From NCBI GenBank assembly GCA_016931085.1, contig JAFGFO010000199.1, positions 1 through 7,237 of the forward strand: 7,237 nt of DNA, given 5' to 3'. Positions 4,909 to 7,237 of this stretch are shown piece by piece (positions within the stretch are counted from its first letter, which is position 1; every line of letters begins with the position of its first letter). The notes beneath the pieces are model-generated. The model did not search any database. It was given only the letters and a program-made list of their open reading frames with translations, and had not been told where the DNA came from. This DNA comes from Thermoflexales bacterium. GTDB lineage: Bacteria; Chloroflexota; Anaerolineae; Fen-1058. The translations under genes and the position numbers were made by a program.

Positions 4909-6075
4909 ATGAGTACACAAAATCAAGTCGTTGAAAACTTTGCCCAGATTCGAGTGGTGGGCGTGGGGGGCGGCGGCACGAACGCCGTGAATCGAATGAT
5001 CGCCGAGGGTGTACGCGGCGTCGAGTTCATCGGGATCAACACCGATGGGCAAGCGCTGATGATGGCCAACGCGCCCAAGCGCGTCCGCCTGGGCGACAAG
5101 CTCACGCGCGGCTTGGGCGCCGGCGGCAATCCCGAGATTGGCGAAAAGGCGGCCGAGGAATCGGCCGACGAGCTGTACGAGGTGCTCAAGGGCAGCGATA
5201 TGGTGTTCGTCACCGCCGGCATGGGCGGCGGCACGGGCACCGGCGCCAGCCCGGTTGTCGCCCGCGTGGCCCGTGAAATAGGGGCGCTGACCATCGGCGT
5301 CGTCACGCGGCCGTTTACGTTCGAGGGCGGCAAGCGCGCCAAGTCGGCCGAAGCCGGCATCACCAAGCTCAAAGAGCACGTGGACACCTTGATCGTCATC
5401 CCCAACGACCGCTTGCTCGAGATCGTCGACAAGCGCGCCAGCTTGCAGCAAGCCTTCAGCATCGCCGACGACGTGCTGCGCCAGGGCATCCAGGGCATCA
5501 GCGAGCTGATCACGGTGCCTGGCTTGATCAACCTGGACTTTGCCGACGTCAGGACGATCATGTCCGAAGGCGGCGCGGCCTTGATGGCCGTCGGGCGGGC
5601 CGAGGGCGAGAACCGCGCGATGGCGGCTGCTCAAAGCGCGATTTCCAGCCGGCTGCTCGACGTGACGATTGACGGCGCGCGCGGCATCCTGTTCAACGTG
5701 ACCGGCGGGCCGTCGATGACGCTGTTCGAGGTCAACGCAGCCGCCGAGATCATCAAGCAAACGGCTCACCCCGACGTCAACCTGATCTTTGGCGCGGTGG
5801 TCGACGAGGCCATGGGGGACGAAATTCGCATCACGGTCATCGCCACCGGTTTTGACCAGGGATCAGCCGTGCCGGCGCAAAGCCTGGTGCAACGGCCGGC
5901 GCGGGCGCGCATCAGCGAGATGGTGAGCGCCAAGCCGTCACAGCCGGAAGTGCCCGTCAGCCTACCCGCGCAGCCCGTCAAGACGCCGGTGCCGGTTCAG
6001 CCTGAGTTGACGTCGCGCACGTTCAGCGATTCAAATTTAGATATCCCGCCCTTCTTACGCAAGCCACGCCATTAG
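4909..6075 (+). CDS. ftsZ: Cell division protein FtsZ
   Basis: FtsZ is the tubulin-like GTPase that polymerises into the division ring. The 388-aa product shows the N-terminal nucleotide site ([14 protein letters not shown], 17-30; NTDGQAL, 44-50), the tubulin signature [10 protein letters not shown] (103-112), VTRPFTFEG (132-140), the T7 synergy loop [11 protein letters not shown] (208-218) with Asp210 and Asp213, which complete the GTPase site of the neighbouring subunit, and [17 protein letters not shown] (266-282). The globular part ends near residue 317. A proline-rich linker of about 60 residues and the conserved tail [12 protein letters not shown] (377-388) follow, the tail being the part expected to bind FtsA. 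Everything is canonical in order and length, with no repeat insertion. A strong ribosome site and the long leader suggest expression partly independent of ftsA. Confidence 0.99.
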   Translation: MSTQNQVVENFAQIRVVGVGGGGTNAVNRMIAEGVRGVEFIGINTDGQALMMANAPKRVRLGDKLTRGLGAGGNPEIGEKAAEESADELYEVLKGSDMVFVTAGMGGGTGTGASPVVARVAREIGALTIGVVTRPFTFEGGKRAKSAEAGITKLKEHVDTLIVIPNDRLLEIVDKRASLQQAFSIADDVLRQGIQGISELITVPGLINLDFADVRTIMSEGGAALMAVGRAEGENRAMAAAQSAISSRLLDVTIDGARGILFNVTGGPSMTLFEVNAAAEIIKQTAHPDVNLIFGAVVDEAMGDEIRITVIATGFDQGSAVPAQSLVQRPARARISEMVSAKPSQPEVPVSLPAQPVKTPVPVQPELTSRTFSDSNLDIPPFLRKPRH

Positions 6076-6103
6076 GCTAGCTCATCCCCTTGCTCTCATG
6101 AGA

Positions 6104-6124
6104 GGGCGCATTTCAGTAGCGCCC
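6104..6124 (+). repeat. Inverted repeat after ftsZ
   Basis: GGGCGC (6104-6109) pairs perfectly with GCGCCC (6119-6124) around a 9-nt loop, 28 nt after the ftsZ stop. The following bases, GTTGGGCTTGGTT, are not a real U tract, so a Rho-independent terminator is only weakly supported. Confidence 0.45.
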
Positions 6125-6146
6125 GTTGGGCTTGGTTGATGAAGCG

Positions 6147-6176
6147 CAGCCCGGGTGAACGCAGGCACGCGGGCTG
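6147..6176 (+). repeat. Second inverted repeat after ftsZ
   Basis: CAGCCCG (6147-6153) and CGGGCTG (6170-6176) are perfect complements with a 16-nt spacer, and a G-T pair extends the stem outward by one. No U tract follows. It is part of a run of GC-rich structures behind ftsZ. Confidence 0.45.
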
Positions 6177-6198
6177 TCACAACGCAAAACGGGTGCGG

Positions 6199-6240
6199 AG
6201 CGGCGCAAGGCAACGCAGGGCCTTGCGCCGCTTGCCTTGC
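6199..6240 (+). repeat. Strong hairpin with a competing alternative stem
   Basis: 6199-6211 pairs perfectly with 6220-6232 (13 bp, core GCGGCGCAAGGC/GCCTTGCGCCGC) around an 8-nt loop. In addition, GCAAGGCAA (6205-6213) is a perfect complement of TTGCCTTGC (6232-6240), so a second 9-bp stem would exclude the first. The first is more stable and probably ends or pauses ftsZ transcripts. It has no U tract, so it would be a non-canonical or Rho-assisted terminator if it is one. Confidence 0.6.
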
Positions 6241-6472
6241 CTGGCGACCGCCCTACGCGAGCGTTTCACGCTGGGGACTAATTTCACGCTTTGGAGTTGA
6301 GGCTTTCGCCCTTGGCGCGCAGAGCGAGCCAGAGAAACCGCCTTCCAAAGGACGCAAAGCGAAAGGCTCGAATCCAGTGAATATAATCGCTTGGGCACGC
6401 TCAAATTATACGCGCGGCTTGTCCCATGTGCGTAACGCTCCCGCCCTACAGGTGATTGCTGTGCGCCAAATG

Positions 6473-6481
6473 TGATATAAT
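6473..6481 (+). promoter_or_regulatory. Extended -10 promoter for a leaderless transcript
   Basis: TGATATAAT is a perfect extended -10 element (TGnTATAAT). No good -35 lies at the usual distance; TGATTG at 6453-6458 is weak, but extended -10 promoters often do without one. The hexamer ends 7 nt before the ATG at 6489, so transcription should begin at or within a base or two of the start codon. There is no ribosome binding site, in agreement with a leaderless mRNA. Confidence 0.75.
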
Positions 6482-6488
6482 AGTAGTC

Positions 6489-7237
6489 ATGGCAAAAATT
6501 TTTTTCAATCCCGGTAACATAAGCGTTGAGGTAACGCCCGGCGCCTTGATCAGCGAGGCGGCACACCAGGCCGGCATCGACATCACGCAGCCGTGCGGCG
6601 GGCAGGGCCGCTGCGGACGCTGCGCGGTGATTGTCGAGCGCGGTCCGGTGCGCCGCCGCAGCACGCTGCGCCTGTCGGCCGCCGACGTGCAAGCCGGCTG
6701 GGCCCTGGCCTGCCAGACGGTGATCGAGGGCGACGCCGTCATCACCGTCCCACCCCAGGAAAAGATCGAGCGCCGGCTGACCAGCGACAAGTCAGCCGCC
6801 AAGGTCGAGCTGCCTTTCGACTATGATTACGAGCGCGCCCAAAACGTGCGCGCTTTTTACGCGCGGGTCGACCCACCCTCGTACGCCGACAACACCGATG
6901 ACCTGGCCCGCCTGGCGCGGGCGCTCAAGACGCAGCACGGGATCGAGGGACTGACCGCCAAGCTGGGTGCCTTGCAGACGCTGAGCGAGAGCCTGCGCGC
7001 GGGCGAATGGGACGTCACGGCGCTGATCGAGCTGGATACCTGGCAGCAGCCGGGCGGCCCGCCGCGCCTGATCGCCGTGCGCCCCGGCTACGTCGATGCG
7101 GTCTGGGGCGTGGCGATCGACATCGGCACGACCAGCAACGTCGTCTACCTGGTCAACCTGGTCAGCGGCGAGGTGGTGGACACCGCCGCCGATTACAACG
7201 GGCAGGTCAAGCGCGGCGAAGACGTGATCAGCCGCAT
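6489..7237 (+). CDS. [2Fe-2S] ferredoxin/ASKHA protein (RamA/RACo type), 3' truncated
   Basis: Proteins of this type reduce the cobalt of inactivated corrinoid proteins, using an iron-sulfur cluster and ATP hydrolysis, and so return them to methyl transfer. The 249 codons present show an N-terminal plant-type ferredoxin domain (1-88) with Cys36, Cys42, Cys45 and Cys75 (CGGQGRCGRC, then C after 29 residues), a linker with the VDPPSYADNTDDLARLARAL segment (127-146), a middle domain, and the start of the actin-like domain, VAIDIGTTSNVVYLVNL (208-224), with GEDVISR near the window end. Complete relatives exceed 550-600 aa, so more than half is missing. Start: ATG 6489 fits the family N-terminus and lies at the predicted transcription start. 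It is transcribed apart from the dcw genes, and I see no functional link to them. Some family members have unknown substrates, so the corrinoid role is inferred. Confidence 0.9.
   Translation, partial: MAKIFFNPGNISVEVTPGALISEAAHQAGIDITQPCGGQGRCGRCAVIVERGPVRRRSTLRLSAADVQAGWALACQTVIEGDAVITVPPQEKIERRLTSDKSAAKVELPFDYDYERAQNVRAFYARVDPPSYADNTDDLARLARALKTQHGIEGLTAKLGALQTLSESLRAGEWDVTALIELDTWQQPGGPPRLIAVRPGYVDAVWGVAIDIGTTSNVVYLVNLVSGEVVDTAADYNGQVKRGEDVISR

Larger units (their letters stand above)
6076..6488. other. Structured 413-nt non-coding region
   Basis: No convincing gene lies here; open frames across it are short and without recognisable domains. It contains three inverted repeats in its first 170 nt (listed separately), the perfect palindrome CTCTCATGAGAG (6093-6104), two direct copies of TTTCACGCT 18 nt apart (6264-6272 and 6282-6290), a distant CTTTCGC/GCGAAAG pair (6303-6309 and 6359-6365), and a TATAAT at 6382-6387 facing an ATTATA at 6405-6410. 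The extended -10 promoter of the next gene is at its end. On the minus strand, 6300-6366 faintly resembles the CTTTGCGTCCTTTG class of dispersed repeats. It separates the dcw genes from an independently transcribed gene. Confidence 0.7.

Noticed and set aside
4861..5769. Minus-strand 302-aa open frame opposite ftsZ
   Set aside because: Antisense of the GC-rich ftsZ gene; composition is biased (many Ala, Asp, His, Arg), no domain is recognisable, and the + strand protein is certain.
6363..6380. GGCTCGAATCCAG resembling a tRNA T-loop
   Set aside because: The flanking bases do not form a T stem and no acceptor, D or anticodon arms can be found around it.
6382..6410. TATAAT facing ATTATA as a possible divergent promoter or operator
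   Set aside because: No -35 box at the proper distance on either strand, and no minus-strand gene for a divergent promoter; the inner half-sites are out of register with the outer ones.
6155..6475. 106-aa + strand and overlapping minus-strand frames in the region after ftsZ
   Set aside because: No ribosome site, no recognisable domain, and they run through strong hairpins and promoter-like sequence; best treated as non-coding.

Overview
The window is the 3' part of a division and cell wall (dcw) cluster. Five + strand genes come in the order murB, ddl, ftsQ, ftsA, ftsZ. They are followed, after a 413-nt non-coding stretch, by the start of a separate gene for a [2Fe-2S] ferredoxin fused to an ASKHA ATPase domain (RamA/RACo type, cut by the window end). 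The GC-rich coding sequence, the TTG starts, the gene order, the ASKHA-ferredoxin and the abundant short repeats suggest an uncultured-type Chloroflexota, perhaps an Anaerolineae-like lineage. That placement is an inference from gene content; nothing in the sequence proves it.

Layout: heptanucleotide repeats (1-24); murB (41-1048, true start perhaps upstream of the window); a repeat-filled gap; ddl (1167-2369); a gap; ftsQ (2483-3343); a gap; ftsA (3438-4682); a 226-nt leader; ftsZ (4909-6075); a structured non-coding region (6076-6488); an extended -10 promoter; and the ferredoxin/ASKHA gene (6489 to the end). MurB and Ddl make precursors for peptidoglycan (UDP-MurNAc and D-Ala-D-Ala). FtsQ, FtsA and FtsZ build the divisome: FtsZ forms the ring, FtsA ties it to the membrane, and FtsQ is a bitopic scaffold. 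The last gene probably belongs to an unrelated corrinoid or redox process.

The most unusual thing here is a family of short repeats with a 7-nt period, often arranged as hairpins. They fill the gaps between the dcw genes and also seem to have entered the coding sequences in frame: twice in murB, probably once in ddl, and perhaps in the cytoplasmic tail of ftsQ. The ftsA and ftsZ genes look free of them. This resembles in-frame palindromic elements in Rickettsia and the heptanucleotide STRR repeats of cyanobacteria, but in essential cell wall genes of a different lineage. Other points of note are a predicted leaderless promoter for the ferredoxin gene, two mutually exclusive hairpins downstream of ftsZ, and a 7-codon leader-like ORF before ftsZ. 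No RNA gene, CRISPR array, transposase or phage gene was seen, and no minus-strand gene is convincing.
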